From Clostridiales bacterium (lineage in GTDB: Bacteria; Bacillota; Clostridia; Saccharofermentanales; Saccharofermentanaceae), in NCBI GenBank assembly GCA_017509205.1, contig JAFWQF010000052.1, positions 1-46,597 on the forward strand: a DNA stretch of 46,597 bases, in the 5' to 3' direction. A program made the position numbers and the translations under genes. Of the stretch, positions 23,397 to 32,336 are shown piece after piece; the first letter of the stretch is position 1, and each line of letters starts with the position of its first letter. The notes below the pieces were generated by a model. It was not told where the DNA came from, did no database searches, and was given only the letters and a program-made list of their open reading frames with translations.

Positions 23397-24935
23397 TCAC
23401 TCTCCTCTTCCTGACTTGACGATGCAAGCCATGATGTTTTCTTGTGTTGCTTCAGATGCAGGCATTTCGCCGACGATCTTCGAAGCGTTCATGATGTAGA
23501 TACGGTCACTCATGCCTAAGACTTCGGGAAGCTCGGATGAGATCAGGATGACTGATTTTCCGGCTGCCGCCAGATCGTTGATGATGCAGTAGATCTCGTA
23601 TTTAGCACCTACGTCGATACCTCTTGTGGGTTCGTCGAGGATGAGAACATCAGGATCTGCGAACATCCACTTTGCAAGAAGGACTTTCTGCTGGTTACCG
23701 CCTGAAAGATTTCCGACGTTCTGCTCAACGGAAGGTGTCTTCGTTCTGAGCTTCTTGACGTACTCTACGGCAACCTCATATTCCTTATCCTGGTCGATGA
23801 CTTTGTTTTTGCTCAGCGCATCGAGGTTTGCAAGGGAGGTGTTGTGCTTAATGGAGTTTGAGAGAACAAGGCCGTTGCCTTTTCTGTCTTCAGTAACATA
23901 TGCAAGCTTGTGGGCGATTGCATTTTTAGGGCTCGTAAGGTGAACCGGAACACCGTTGAGAATGAGCTCTCCGGTAATGCCGATACCGTAGGATCTTCCG
24001 AAGATGCTCATCGCGAGCTCCGTACGGCCTGCACCCATGAGTCCGTAGATTCCGACGACTTCACCCTTCTTAACGTTGATCGAAACATCATCAACGACTT
24101 TACGCTCGGTGAACTCAGGATGATATACAGTCCAGTTCTTTACTTCCATCATGGTCTCGCCGATCTTGACATCTTTCCTCTTAGGGAAACGGTCTGTCAT
24201 TTCACGCGCAACCATTCCTTTTATGATACGGTCTTCCGAGATATCGTCCTTCTTGCAGTCAAGAGTTTCGATGGTTGAACCGTCTCTTATGATCGTGATC
24301 TTGTCTGCGACATAAGCAACTTCGTTGAGCTTATGTGAGATGATGATCATCGTCATTCCATTCTTCTTGAATTCAAGCATCAGATCAAGGAGAGCTCTAG
24401 AATCAGTCTCGTTGAGTGATGATGTAGGCTCGTCAAGGATAAGGAGCTTAGCATGCTTTGCAAGCGCCTTTGCAATTTCTACGAGCTGCTGTTTGCCGGT
24501 ACCGATATCCTTGACCAGTGTCTTGGAGGAATCGGAAAGACCGACCATCTTAAGATATTTGTCAGCTTCGGAATACGTCAGATTCCAATCGATATTGTAT
24601 TTCTTACCACGTTCATTTCCCAGGAACATGTTCTCGCCGATTGTCATGTAAGGGACCAGAGCCAGTTCCTGATGAATGATTACTATTCCTTGGCTTTCGG
24701 AATCCTTAATCTTATGGAATTGGCAGACATTGCCGTTATAGATGATATCGCCGTCATAAGTACCGTACGGATAGATTCCGCTGAGTACGTTCATGAGTGT
24801 AGACTTTCCGGCGCCGTTCTCGCCGACCAATGCGTGTATCTCGCCCTTTTCAACTTTCAAATTGACATTGTCGAGTGCTTTAACGCCCGGAAAAGTTTTG
24901 GTTATACTTTTCATTTCAAGCAAAACTTCTGCCAT
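23397..24935 (-). CDS. Sugar ABC transporter ATP-binding protein, MmsA/GguA-like
   Basis: The 512-residue protein is a tandem-domain ATPase. The first half has Walker [10 protein letters not shown] near residues 38-46, an altered signature [15 protein letters not shown] and Walker [11 protein letters not shown]. The second half has [10 protein letters not shown] in place of a canonical Walker A, and [15 protein letters not shown] with [16 protein letters not shown]. This pairing of one good and one degenerate site is standard for the GguA/MglA/XylG family. It energises monosaccharide import with the two downstream permeases. AGAGGAAA precedes the ATG. Its gene is separated from that of the binding protein by a strong intercistronic stem-loop. 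Confidence 0.93.
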   Translation of the reverse strand: MAEVLLEMKSITKTFPGVKALDNVNLKVEKGEIHALVGENGAGKSTLMNVLSGIYPYGTYDGDIIYNGNVCQFHKIKDSESQGIVIIHQELALVPYMTIGENMFLGNERGKKYNIDWNLTYSEADKYLKMVGLSDSSKTLVKDIGTGKQQLVEIAKALAKHAKLLILDEPTSSLNETDSRALLDLMLEFKKNGMTMIIISHKLNEVAYVADKITIIRDGSTIETLDCKKDDISEDRIIKGMVAREMTDRFPKRKDVKIGETMMEVKNWTVYHPEFTERKVVDDVSINVKKGEVVGIYGLMGAGRTELAMSIFGRSYGIGITGELILNGVPVHLTSPKNAIAHKLAYVTEDRKGNGLVLSNSIKHNTSLANLDALSKNKVIDQDKEYEVAVEYVKKLRTKTPSVEQNVGNLSGGNQQKVLLAKWMFADPDVLILDEPTRGIDVGAKYEIYCIINDLAAAGKSVILISSELPEVLGMSDRIYIMNASKIVGEMPASEATQENIMACIVKSGRGE

Positions 24936-24983
24936 TTGATTTCCTCTTTCTCTTTGTGTTAGGGGTTAAGTTAAGTAAACAAA

Positions 24984-25012
24984 CATACAGGCGGGAATTA
25001 CCCGCCTGTATG
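24984..25012 (-). terminator. Intercistronic stem-loop between binding-protein and ATPase genes
   Basis: CATACAGGCGGG (24984-24995) pairs perfectly over 12 bases with CCCGCCTGTATG (25001-25012). On the minus strand it is followed by TTTGTTTAC, a poor T-tract. Such structures often let the binding protein mRNA outnumber the transporter mRNA by partial termination or by blocking 3' decay. Confidence 0.7.
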
Positions 25013-25029
25013 CTGTGATTAAGCAGGTT

Positions 25030-26088
25030 TTATGCGATATCTTCAGCCTTGTAGTAGCCGGAGTCGATGAGGATCTGCTTGTAGTTGTTTGCGTCAGCGA
25101 ATACAGGGTCGCAGAGGTAAGAAGGAACTACGATCTTGCCGTTGTCATAGGACTTGGTGTCGTTAACGTCAACCTTTTCGCCCTTGAGGATCTGTGTAAC
25201 CATCTTAACAACCTGGTCAGCGAGAGTACGTGTATCCTTGAATACGGACATTGACTGCTTGCCGCCGAGCATGTTCTTAACGTTAGCCTTGTCGCAGTCC
25301 TGACCTGTGATGATCGGGTACTTGCCGTTGTAGTTAGCGCCGAGAGCGTTTGTTACGCCGAGAGCTGTTGAGTCGTTGGAGCAGAGCCATACGTCAACGT
25401 TGGAACCGTCAGAATAGAAGGATGAGAGAATGTTCTCTGCTCTCTTCTGAGCTTCCTCTGTCTTCCACTTAGCTGTAGCAACCTTAGCGAACTCAACCTG
25501 GCCAGACTTGATTACGAGCTTGCCGGAATCGATGTAAGGCTTAAGAACGTCATAAGCGCCCTGATAGAAGAGACCTGCGTTGTTGTCGCCCGGGTCACCG
25601 CCTGTGATCTCGAGGTTGAACGGACCAGCTGCTTCGTCGAGCTTGAGGGTATCCTTAACGTATGTACCCTGGATTGTACCAACCTTGTAGTTATCGAATG
25701 TTGCATAGTAATCGACTGTAGCAGAGTCCATAAGGAGACGGTCATAAGCGATTACAGGGATCTTCTTCTGCTCAGCCTTATCGAGAGCTGTACCGAGGGA
25801 AGAACCTTCGATAGCTGCGATAACGAGAACAGAGCAGCCGCCGGAGATCATGTTCTCAACCTGTGAGAGCTGAGTAGCAACGTCGTTAGAAGCAAACTGG
25901 AGGTCAACATCGTAACCAGCAGCCTTAAGCTTTGACTCCATGTTGGCACCATCCTGGTTCCATCTCTGGAGATCCTTTGTAGGCATTGAAACACCGACCT
26001 TCTTCTTTCCGGAACCGGCGCCGTTACAACCAGCGAGGCATCCGACAGCCATCGCGGACAGCATAAGTCCAGCAATTAACTTTTTCAT
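25030..26088 (-). CDS. Sugar-binding lipoprotein, ChvE/XylF class
   Basis: This 352-residue substrate-binding protein has a signal peptide and lipobox CLAGC, lipidating Cys near residue 21. It is a type I periplasmic-binding-protein fold: KKVGVSMPTKDLQRWNQDGANM near the N-terminus is typical of the ChvE/XylF group, and the DLQRW, AIEGSSLG and GQDCDKANV stretches line the usual sugar site. GGAGGA lies before the ATG. It is the extracellular receptor for the ATPase and permeases encoded downstream. It is preceded by a 180-base gap, so it probably has its own promoter under the two-component system encoded just upstream. Confidence 0.92.
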   Translation of the reverse strand: MKKLIAGLMLSAMAVGCLAGCNGAGSGKKKVGVSMPTKDLQRWNQDGANMESKLKAAGYDVDLQFASNDVATQLSQVENMISGGCSVLVIAAIEGSSLGTALDKAEQKKIPVIAYDRLLMDSATVDYYATFDNYKVGTIQGTYVKDTLKLDEAAGPFNLEITGGDPGDNNAGLFYQGAYDVLKPYIDSGKLVIKSGQVEFAKVATAKWKTEEAQKRAENILSSFYSDGSNVDVWLCSNDSTALGVTNALGANYNGKYPIITGQDCDKANVKNMLGGKQSMSVFKDTRTLADQVVKMVTQILKGEKVDVNDTKSYDNGKIVVPSYLCDPVFADANNYKQILIDSGYYKAEDIA

Positions 26089-26119
26089 TCAAAATTCCTC
26101 CTTTGAGTGAATGTGTGTG

Positions 26120-26219
26120 TGTAACGATTACTCGTTGTTACATACAACTTAACATTCACCTTATAGGAGAATCATATCGAGATTCTTTAAATTTTGGCTT
26201 ATTGCTCAAAACCTCAAAC
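26120..26219 (-). promoter_or_regulatory. Regulatory gap ahead of the sugar transporter genes
   Basis: The 180-base gap 26089-26269 contains AACGA (26123-26127) facing TCGTT (26132-26136), an imperfect repeat TTTTGGC (26192-26198) with GCTCAAAA (26204-26211), and a minus-strand direct repeat GTTTGAG and GTTTTGAG near 26206-26219. An AraC-type regulator commonly binds direct repeats. Which of these is the operator is a guess, and no clear -35/-10 pair was found. Confidence 0.35.
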
Positions 26220-26269
26220 GGGGTTTAGCACATTTTTGCTTCAATTGTCACAAAAATGATAAATACGTG

Positions 26270-27313
26270 CTATTTTTGTTTGTTATCCACATTCATGTAG
26301 ACTTCATCATGCCTGTGGAACCCGCTGTTAATAATGATGTCATCTATATTATTTTTATATACAGCGACCGGTTCGATGGCAATATATGGTATCTCGTGCT
26401 TACCGTCGTTAAACTTGGAAGTGTTTTCAAGAGCCTCTTTTTTCGCAAGCTTGACAGTGCATTCAGCCGCAAGAACTGCGAGCTTTTCAACCGGCTTATA
26501 TACGGTCATGAGCTGCGTTCCCTCAACGATCCTCTGGCAGGCCTCAACGTCAGCATCCTGGCCGACCGTGTAGATTTTTTTGGAAAGACCGCGCTCTGCA
26601 AGCGCATGGATCACTTCGCCGGCGAGTGCATCGTTGCCGCACATTATTGCCGCTGCCTCTTTTACTGTATCTATATTTGAATTAATAAATTCATAAGCTA
26701 TCTCAGGCTTCCAGTCATTGCAGTTGCAGCTTGCGAGGACATTTAGCTCGTAGTCCTTGCATGCCTTGTCAAATCCCGTCATAACCTGTTCGACGTTATA
26801 GTCGGTGTTGGGTCCCATTACCTTTACAATATTGGCACCCTTCCCTATAACGTTGCAGATCCCGTTTCCCATGGCCTTGCCGACGGATTCGTTGTTAAAA
26901 GAAATATAAAGGCTGCAGCCCGCATTTCTTACTATACGGTCATAGCACACGACGGGAATGCCTGCGCTTTCCGCTTCTTCGATCACGGGAGCAAGAGCAT
27001 CAGAGTCGACCGTGACGATGACGATCGCGCTTACCTTGCTCTTGATGAAATACTTTATCTGGGATATCTGAGTCTGAACATCGCCGTTGGCAGACTGAAC
27101 GTTGACCTCAGCTCCGAGGCCGTTTGCGGTGGATACGAAAACATCTCGGTCTCTTATCCAGCGCTCGATTACAAATGAGTCAAAGCTCATTCCGATGATG
27201 CATTCATCTTCATTTGTGGGCTTGTTTTCACCGGGTTTGTTCGTGTCCGGCTTGCACGCCGTAAAGAGGAATACGAATACCAGCAAAAGCGCTATTAAAG
27301 CTCTCTTTCTCAT
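26270..27313 (-). CDS. Second sugar-binding lipoprotein
   Basis: This 347-residue protein has a lipobox FTAC (Cys near residue 20) and a type I sugar-binding fold with the stretches IGMSFDSFVIERWIRDRD, CYDRIVR and VGQDADVEACQRIVEG, as in XylF-like receptors. The ATG overlaps the response-regulator stop (ATGA at 27310-27313), preceded by GGAGGT. It has no permease of its own next to it, being inserted between the regulator gene and the transporter genes. It could be a second receptor with a different specificity or a sensor accessory. Its N-terminus has a short Asn/Lys/Pro linker after the lipid anchor. Confidence 0.88.
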   Translation of the reverse strand: MRKRALIALLLVFVFLFTACKPDTNKPGENKPTNEDECIIGMSFDSFVIERWIRDRDVFVSTANGLGAEVNVQSANGDVQTQISQIKYFIKSKVSAIVIVTVDSDALAPVIEEAESAGIPVVCYDRIVRNAGCSLYISFNNESVGKAMGNGICNVIGKGANIVKVMGPNTDYNVEQVMTGFDKACKDYELNVLASCNCNDWKPEIAYEFINSNIDTVKEAAAIMCGNDALAGEVIHALAERGLSKKIYTVGQDADVEACQRIVEGTQLMTVYKPVEKLAVLAAECTVKLAKKEALENTSKFNDGKHEIPYIAIEPVAVYKNNIDDIIINSGFHRHDEVYMNVDNKQK

Positions 27314-28908
27314 TTATGCGTAACCTCCTTATATTCCGTAGGCGTGACGCCCGTAACCTTCTTGAAAATTCTCGAGAAGTAGTTCGGATCGGAATAACCT
27401 ACCTCCGAGCAGATCTCCTTCATCGATGCGTCGGAATCCGCGAGAAGCTCCTTTGCCCTTTCGATCCTGATATTGGTCAGATAATCGATGAAGTTGACGC
27501 CTGTCTTGTTCTTGAAGAGCTTCGAAAAATAATAAGGGCTGATGTCGAACTTTCTCGAAATGTCGTCGAGCGACAGATCCTTGCTGTAGTTTGCGTCAAT
27601 ATAATCCTTTGCCTTGTCGACCGCGCTGACAGTCTTGTCCTCGTGAGAGGAATTGATCATGGTGACGGCCTTTTCGATGTGCTTTACGAACCAGAGCCTT
27701 AATTCATTGGGGTTATCGATCGAAGTGACCTCGGGAAGGTATTCGGATCTTGAACTGAAGTGATATACATGTCCGCCCCTGCCGTATGCAAGACGCTCTG
27801 CCCACAGAACGAATTCAAGGACCTTGAGCCTGATGTCTGAAACGGTTCCGCCGGAACTGTTGTTCATCCAGTCGAAGAACCTCGTTGCCTCATCTGTTGC
27901 CTCCTGAACCTGTCCCGCTTCAACGGCGGCAAAGAGCCTCTTCTCATACTGGAGAGGATAGCTCTCATCGTATTCGCAGCTGACTGATACGTCATCGGCG
28001 TGGGCAACTCGCTCCTCCGACCTGACGAGCACCGCGATAGCCTCGCTGTACGATTCTGAAAGGTTTGCGATGGGACGTACCGAACCGATTCCGATCCTGA
28101 ACTTGATGCCGAAACGGTGATCAAGCTTGTGGGACATCTGCCTTGCTTTTTCGACTATCTCGGTCCTCTTGTTGTAGGAAAGATCGCCCTTCTCGTAAGG
28201 AATGAGTATGGGCAGTTTGTTGCCCATCACGGAGCCTATTACGCCGTGGAAATAGTCGTCGATTATGAGCCTTAAATCAGAATAGTTGTTCTGCAGTTCG
28301 ATCGATGCGGGGACCGCGCCCTTCATGTAGTTTCCTACCTGCTCGCTTCCGCTGACGATGACCATCATGTAACCGAACTGTTCGCTGATGCTCAGAAGGT
28401 TCATGTAGTTGTCAATGTCCTCCTTGAAGGACTGCTGGAACAGAAGGCTCTGGATGAGGCCGTTTTCGATGATCGGCATGACTGTCTCGAACTTCTCCTT
28501 GATCTCGAGTTCCTCACGCCTAGTCTTTCTTTCAGCGTCAACAGCCGACATTGCCTTGCGCAGTACTTCAACGATGCGCATCTTGTCGAAAGGCTTGTTG
28601 ATGTATTCGAGAACGCCCAGATTGATCGCTTCCTTTGCATAGTCGAACTTGTCGTACGCGGAAAGCACGATGAATACTATGTTTGAATTGTTCTTCTTGA
28701 TCTCCTTCATGGCATCGATGCCGTTGATGCCGGGCATCCTTATGTCCATGAAAGCGATGTCGGGACGGAAAGTCTCGGCGAGTTCGATTACGCTCCTGCC
28801 GGTCTTGGCCGACTGTATCTCACATTCACCCGGGAAATTGTTCTCGATGATGAACTTAAGTGAGTCAATGACTATTCCTTCGTCGTCTGCAAGCATTATC
28901 CTGTACAT
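27310..28908 (-). CDS. Response regulator of the YesN type (receiver plus AraC DNA-binding domain)
   Basis: This 532-residue protein begins with a receiver domain with acidic DD at residues 8-9 and a phospho-accepting Asp-55 in FMDIRMPG. A long middle region (about 130-425) of unassigned type follows. The C-terminal 100 residues are an AraC/HTH_18 domain with two helix-turn-helix motifs: the stretch LDDISRKFDISPYYFSKLFK and later MKEICSEVGYSDPNYFSRIFK. It is encoded five bases after the kinase gene and overlaps the next gene by ATGA. It most likely switches on the transporter operon after phosphorylation by the partner kinase. Confidence 0.92.
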   Translation of the reverse strand: MYRIMLADDEGIVIDSLKFIIENNFPGECEIQSAKTGRSVIELAETFRPDIAFMDIRMPGINGIDAMKEIKKNNSNIVFIVLSAYDKFDYAKEAINLGVLEYINKPFDKMRIVEVLRKAMSAVDAERKTRREELEIKEKFETVMPIIENGLIQSLLFQQSFKEDIDNYMNLLSISEQFGYMMVIVSGSEQVGNYMKGAVPASIELQNNYSDLRLIIDDYFHGVIGSVMGNKLPILIPYEKGDLSYNKRTEIVEKARQMSHKLDHRFGIKFRIGIGSVRPIANLSESYSEAIAVLVRSEERVAHADDVSVSCEYDESYPLQYEKRLFAAVEAGQVQEATDEATRFFDWMNNSSGGTVSDIRLKVLEFVLWAERLAYGRGGHVYHFSSRSEYLPEVTSIDNPNELRLWFVKHIEKAVTMINSSHEDKTVSAVDKAKDYIDANYSKDLSLDDISRKFDISPYYFSKLFKNKTGVNFIDYLTNIRIERAKELLADSDASMKEICSEVGYSDPNYFSRIFKKVTGVTPTEYKEVTHK

Positions 28909-28912
28909 GTTC

Positions 28913-30400
28913 CTACTCCATAGGGATCTTTATGATGATCCTTGTTCCTTCCCCTTCAGTGCTTATGATGTCTACGCCTTCCCCGCCGTCGTAGAACAGG
29001 TCGAGCCTCGATATAACATTGTTAAGTCCGATTCCTTTCGTCTCATCCTGGTCGGTTCCGACGCTTTCTCTCGCGAGGATCTTCTCGACCATCTCTCTCG
29101 GCATTCCGGGTCCGTTGTCACTGACCTCGATGCACGCCATGTCATCCTTCTTGTAAAGAGAAAGGACAACCTCTCCCCTCTCGCCGCCGTTCTCTGGATC
29201 CGGCGCGCCGTACTTGATCGAGTTCTCGACAAGCGGCTGGATGATCATGCTGGGCACCCTTACGTTCAGGAGTGTCTCATCTATTACCTTGCGGAATCTT
29301 ATGTCGCCCGAAAACCTTACGTTGAGGATATATATGTAACTGTCAACAAGTCCGATTTCTTCGGAAACGGTAACAACCTCGTTATCCTTCTTTACGTTGT
29401 ATCTGAAAAAGTCAGCCATGTTCCTGATGTATTCATTCGTCCTGTCAGCGCCCTCCATCATGGCGAGCTGAGCTCCCGCATTCAGCGTGTTAAACAGGAA
29501 GTGCGGATTGATCTGCGCCTGCAGATACTTGAGCTGCGCATCCTTGAGGTGGTTTTCCATCAGGAGGCTCTTTTCCTTCATCGCGCTCTCCGTTACCATC
29601 TGCGCCCTGATGCGCCTGATGTATTCCTTGATGCTCATTAGCATCTGGTTGAACGCCTTGGTAACCGTTCCGATCTCGTCATTGTATCTGACCTCGAGAG
29701 GCTCAACCTTCTCAGGGCTCTTGTCGGATATCTCATTTGCCTTCTCGGAAAGCGTCGTAAGAGGCATCGTGATCCTGCCGGTCATGATTATGATGAGCAG
29801 TATGTTAAGTACGGATACGATCGCGAAGATCGAAAGGCAGAGAACTTCCGAAAGCTGCATCGAACGCATGAGCTCCTTGTAGTTTTCGGAGTTGTTCTTG
29901 AACTGTTCGTTGTTGAGGCTGTAGATATAAACGTTCAGGTAGTTGTAGAGTTCCTGGCACTCCTCATACCTTCTCGTATATTCCATTATCTTCCTGCCTC
30001 GCTTGGCAGCAACGGCAGCTTCCGCAACGCTTAGATAGCTGTCCGTCATCTTCCTGATGTTGCGCTCGGTAAGCTTACTCGTGTTATCCGTGGCGGTATT
30101 GTTCAGGTCATAGAGCTGCCTCGTGATCTCCTGAGAGTATTTATAGTAGGCTTCAAGCTCATCGGTACCCTTGGTCTCAAGGAATCCCGTAAGGCTCATG
30201 TGGATCTTCTCAAGGCTGTCGGAAATGTTGTTGAGGCTGATGTTGCTCGAATAGACCGCATCCATCTTGCCGAGTGCGACATTGAGGTTTGCATACACGA
30301 AGATGTTGATGCCGAGGGAAGCAAGCGACGTCAAAAGGAACACAAGAACGAGCTTGTGCCTGAGCTTGAGATTCTTGAAGTAATGGTTAACCTTCCTCAT
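28913..30400 (-). CDS. Sensor histidine kinase, LytS/YesM type
   Basis: This 495-residue protein has two transmembrane segments (about residues 16-38 and 187-208) around an extracellular domain of about 150 residues, then a HAMP linker, then a His_kinase domain with INPHFLFNTLN (His near 300) and an ATPase domain with N-box PLVENSIKYG and G1-box DNGPGMP. AAGGGGAA precedes the ATG. The start overlaps the end of the membrane-anchored binding protein gene by 14 bases, indicating that the two are made together. That arrangement matches the XylFII-LytS pair of Clostridia, in which a binding protein touches the kinase. Confidence 0.92.
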   Translation of the reverse strand: MRKVNHYFKNLKLRHKLVLVFLLTSLASLGINIFVYANLNVALGKMDAVYSSNISLNNISDSLEKIHMSLTGFLETKGTDELEAYYKYSQEITRQLYDLNNTATDNTSKLTERNIRKMTDSYLSVAEAAVAAKRGRKIMEYTRRYEECQELYNYLNVYIYSLNNEQFKNNSENYKELMRSMQLSEVLCLSIFAIVSVLNILLIIIMTGRITMPLTTLSEKANEISDKSPEKVEPLEVRYNDEIGTVTKAFNQMLMSIKEYIRRIRAQMVTESAMKEKSLLMENHLKDAQLKYLQAQINPHFLFNTLNAGAQLAMMEGADRTNEYIRNMADFFRYNVKKDNEVVTVSEEIGLVDSYIYILNVRFSGDIRFRKVIDETLLNVRVPSMIIQPLVENSIKYGAPDPENGGERGEVVLSLYKKDDMACIEVSDNGPGMPREMVEKILARESVGTDQDETKGIGLNNVISRLDLFYDGGEGVDIISTEGEGTRIIIKIPME

Positions 30401-31445
30401 TCTTCCCCTTGCCGCTCTGCTGTCTCATCACCAGCGTGTCTATCGTTACCAGTTCATAGTTCGTACTGAAATATGAGCTTACGTTTCCCGTTTCTTTGTA
30501 TTCGTTTAATGCGTCAACACAGAACTTAGCCATCTTATCCGTAGCTACCGTAAACGTCGCGTGTATCGATCCGCGCTCGATCGCCTTGACGACCGTGTCG
30601 GAATCGTAATAGCCAAGGATCTTCGTGCTGCCTACACGGCTGCTCTCGACGATGCACTGGTTGACGGATCTCGTGATGATGTCGCTCAAGCATACGATAA
30701 CGTCAGGCAGCGTTTCATAGCTGTCCAGGAAGTCCTTGACGTTCTCCTGGATGCTGAAAGCCGTGGTGCTCGTGATGTTCTGGGTGGTGATCTTTACCTG
30801 CGGACCAGCAGGATTTGCATTGGCAAGCTTTGCCTGAATGCCTGAAAGGATGGTGTTCTGGTTTGAATACTGCGAATTCATCATTACCAGAACTGAGATA
30901 GTCTCGCCCGCCTGTTTCGTATCCCTCATGGCGCTTATGATCCTGTTGTAGTATTCCGTTCCGACGCTGTAGTCATCCATCGCAACGAAACTCTTTCTTG
31001 GTGAGCTGTTGTTGTCAGTGAGAACGGTAACTACCGGAATGCCTGCTTTGTCAGCCTTTTCGATCAGGGCATCTGTCTCCTTAGTTCCGTCACCCTGAAC
31101 TATTATTCCGTCGACTTTGGAATAGATTGCGATGTTGAAAAGATCCTGCTTGGAATAGTTTGCGGCAAGACCGCTTCCGATCCTCTCGACAAAGCAGTCA
31201 TGCTCTTTTCCGTATTCGACCATGTCCCTGTAAAGGGAATCGGAAAGCGTGTCAAAGGTATCGTCTGCTATGAAAGCGTAAACGTGCTTGTACCTGTTGA
31301 TGTTCTCGTTTCCGCCCGAGCTGTACTCATCGATGCGGTTGTTGAAATAGATAAGTCCTATGACTGTAGTTATCAGGAGAGCCAGCGAAGTCGCTGCCAG
31401 CACCATGAGTATTATCCTGTTCCTGTCTACCGTCTTCTGCTTCAT
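30387..31445 (-). CDS. Membrane-anchored sugar-binding protein, sensor partner of the kinase
   Basis: This 352-residue protein has a single N-terminal membrane anchor (about residues 11-33) and no lipobox. Outside lies a type I sugar-binding domain, with the stretches YAFIADDTFDTLSDSLYRDM, DGIIVQGDG and AGIPVVTVLTDN. RbsB-like receptors that serve kinases rather than transporters, such as XylFII, are membrane-anchored in this manner. Its end overlaps the kinase start by 14 bases. It starts four bases after rfbA and has no strong ribosome binding site of its own, so it may be translated by coupling. The likely role is sugar sensing. Direct contact with the kinase is inferred. Confidence 0.86.
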   Translation of the reverse strand: MKQKTVDRNRIILMVLAATSLALLITTVIGLIYFNNRIDEYSSGGNENINRYKHVYAFIADDTFDTLSDSLYRDMVEYGKEHDCFVERIGSGLAANYSKQDLFNIAIYSKVDGIIVQGDGTKETDALIEKADKAGIPVVTVLTDNNSSPRKSFVAMDDYSVGTEYYNRIISAMRDTKQAGETISVLVMMNSQYSNQNTILSGIQAKLANANPAGPQVKITTQNITSTTAFSIQENVKDFLDSYETLPDVIVCLSDIITRSVNQCIVESSRVGSTKILGYYDSDTVVKAIERGSIHATFTVATDKMAKFCVDALNEYKETGNVSSYFSTNYELVTIDTLVMRQQSGKGKNEEG

Positions 31446-31448
31446 GGA

Positions 31449-32336
31449 TCAGTACTTGATCTTTCCTTCCGCAACAGCCATCAGGTGTTCTCCGTAAAGG
31501 CTCTTTCCGAAAGCCTTTGCGGATTCCATCAGCTTGTCTCTGTCAATGAAGCCGTTGATGTATGCGATTTCTTCAGGGGCACTGATCATGATGCCCTGTC
31601 TGCTCTGGATAACCTCGATGAACTCCGCAGCCTGCAGAAGGTTCTGTATCGAGCCCGTATCAAACCAAGCGAAGCCGCGGCCTAAGAGCTGCACGTCAAG
31701 CAGTTCCTGCTTAAGATACATTTCGCAGAGAGTGGTGATCTCAAGTTCTCCGCGCGCAGAGGGCTTTACCTGCTTTGCAAGATTGCTTACTCCCGCAGGG
31801 AAAAAGTACAGACCCGTTACGGCGTAATTTGACTTTGGAACGGCGGGCTTTTCTTCAATGTTAAGAACTCTGCCGTCCTCCGCAAAATCAACTACGCCGA
31901 AGCATTCGGGATCAGGAACATAGTGGCCGAACACCGTTGCCCTGCCGTTATTTTCCGCATTTTCCTGCGCCGCTTTCAGATAGGCTCTGAAACCGGAACC
32001 GTAGAAGATGTTGTCGCCGAGAGCCATTGCGCCGGCTTCTCCTCCGAGGAATTCCTCGCCAAGGATGAATGCCTGTGCAAGTCCGTCGGGACTCGGCTGG
32101 ACTTTATAGGAAAGATTGATGCCGAACTGGCTTCCGTCACCCAAGAGCGACTTGAATCTTGGAAGATCTTCAGTCGTTGAGATGATGAGGATATCCCTGA
32201 TGCCCGCGAGCATCAGCGTGGAAAGCGGATAGTATATCATCGGCTTGTCGTAAACAGGCAGAAGCTGTTTTGATGTTACTATCGTGAGCGGATAAAGTCT
32301 CGTGCCTGAACCGCCTGCCAAGATAATGCCTTTCAT
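31449..32336 (-). CDS. rfbA: Glucose-1-phosphate thymidylyltransferase RfbA/RmlA
   Basis: The 295-residue protein shows the nucleotidyltransferase signature [11 protein letters not shown] near residues 8-18, then [29 protein letters not shown] near 105 and the late [15 protein letters not shown] stretch ([11 protein letters not shown]). It joins dTTP and glucose-1-phosphate to dTDP-glucose and pyrophosphate, the first step of dTDP-rhamnose and related dTDP-sugar synthesis. It starts directly after rfbB (TAA then ATG), with GGGGGA as ribosome binding site. The length fits the RmlA short form. rfbC and rfbD are not in the window. Confidence 0.96.
   Translation of the reverse strand: MKGIILAGGSGTRLYPLTIVTSKQLLPVYDKPMIYYPLSTLMLAGIRDILIISTTEDLPRFKSLLGDGSQFGINLSYKVQPSPDGLAQAFILGEEFLGGEAGAMALGDNIFYGSGFRAYLKAAQENAENNGRATVFGHYVPDPECFGVVDFAEDGRVLNIEEKPAVPKSNYAVTGLYFFPAGVSNLAKQVKPSARGELEITTLCEMYLKQELLDVQLLGRGFAWFDTGSIQNLLQAAEFIEVIQSRQGIMISAPEEIAYINGFIDRDKLMESAKAFGKSLYGEHLMAVAEGKIKY

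Noticed and set aside
28649..29641. A 330-residue plus-strand frame
   Set aside because: It is antisense to the response regulator and kinase genes, which are clearly coding.
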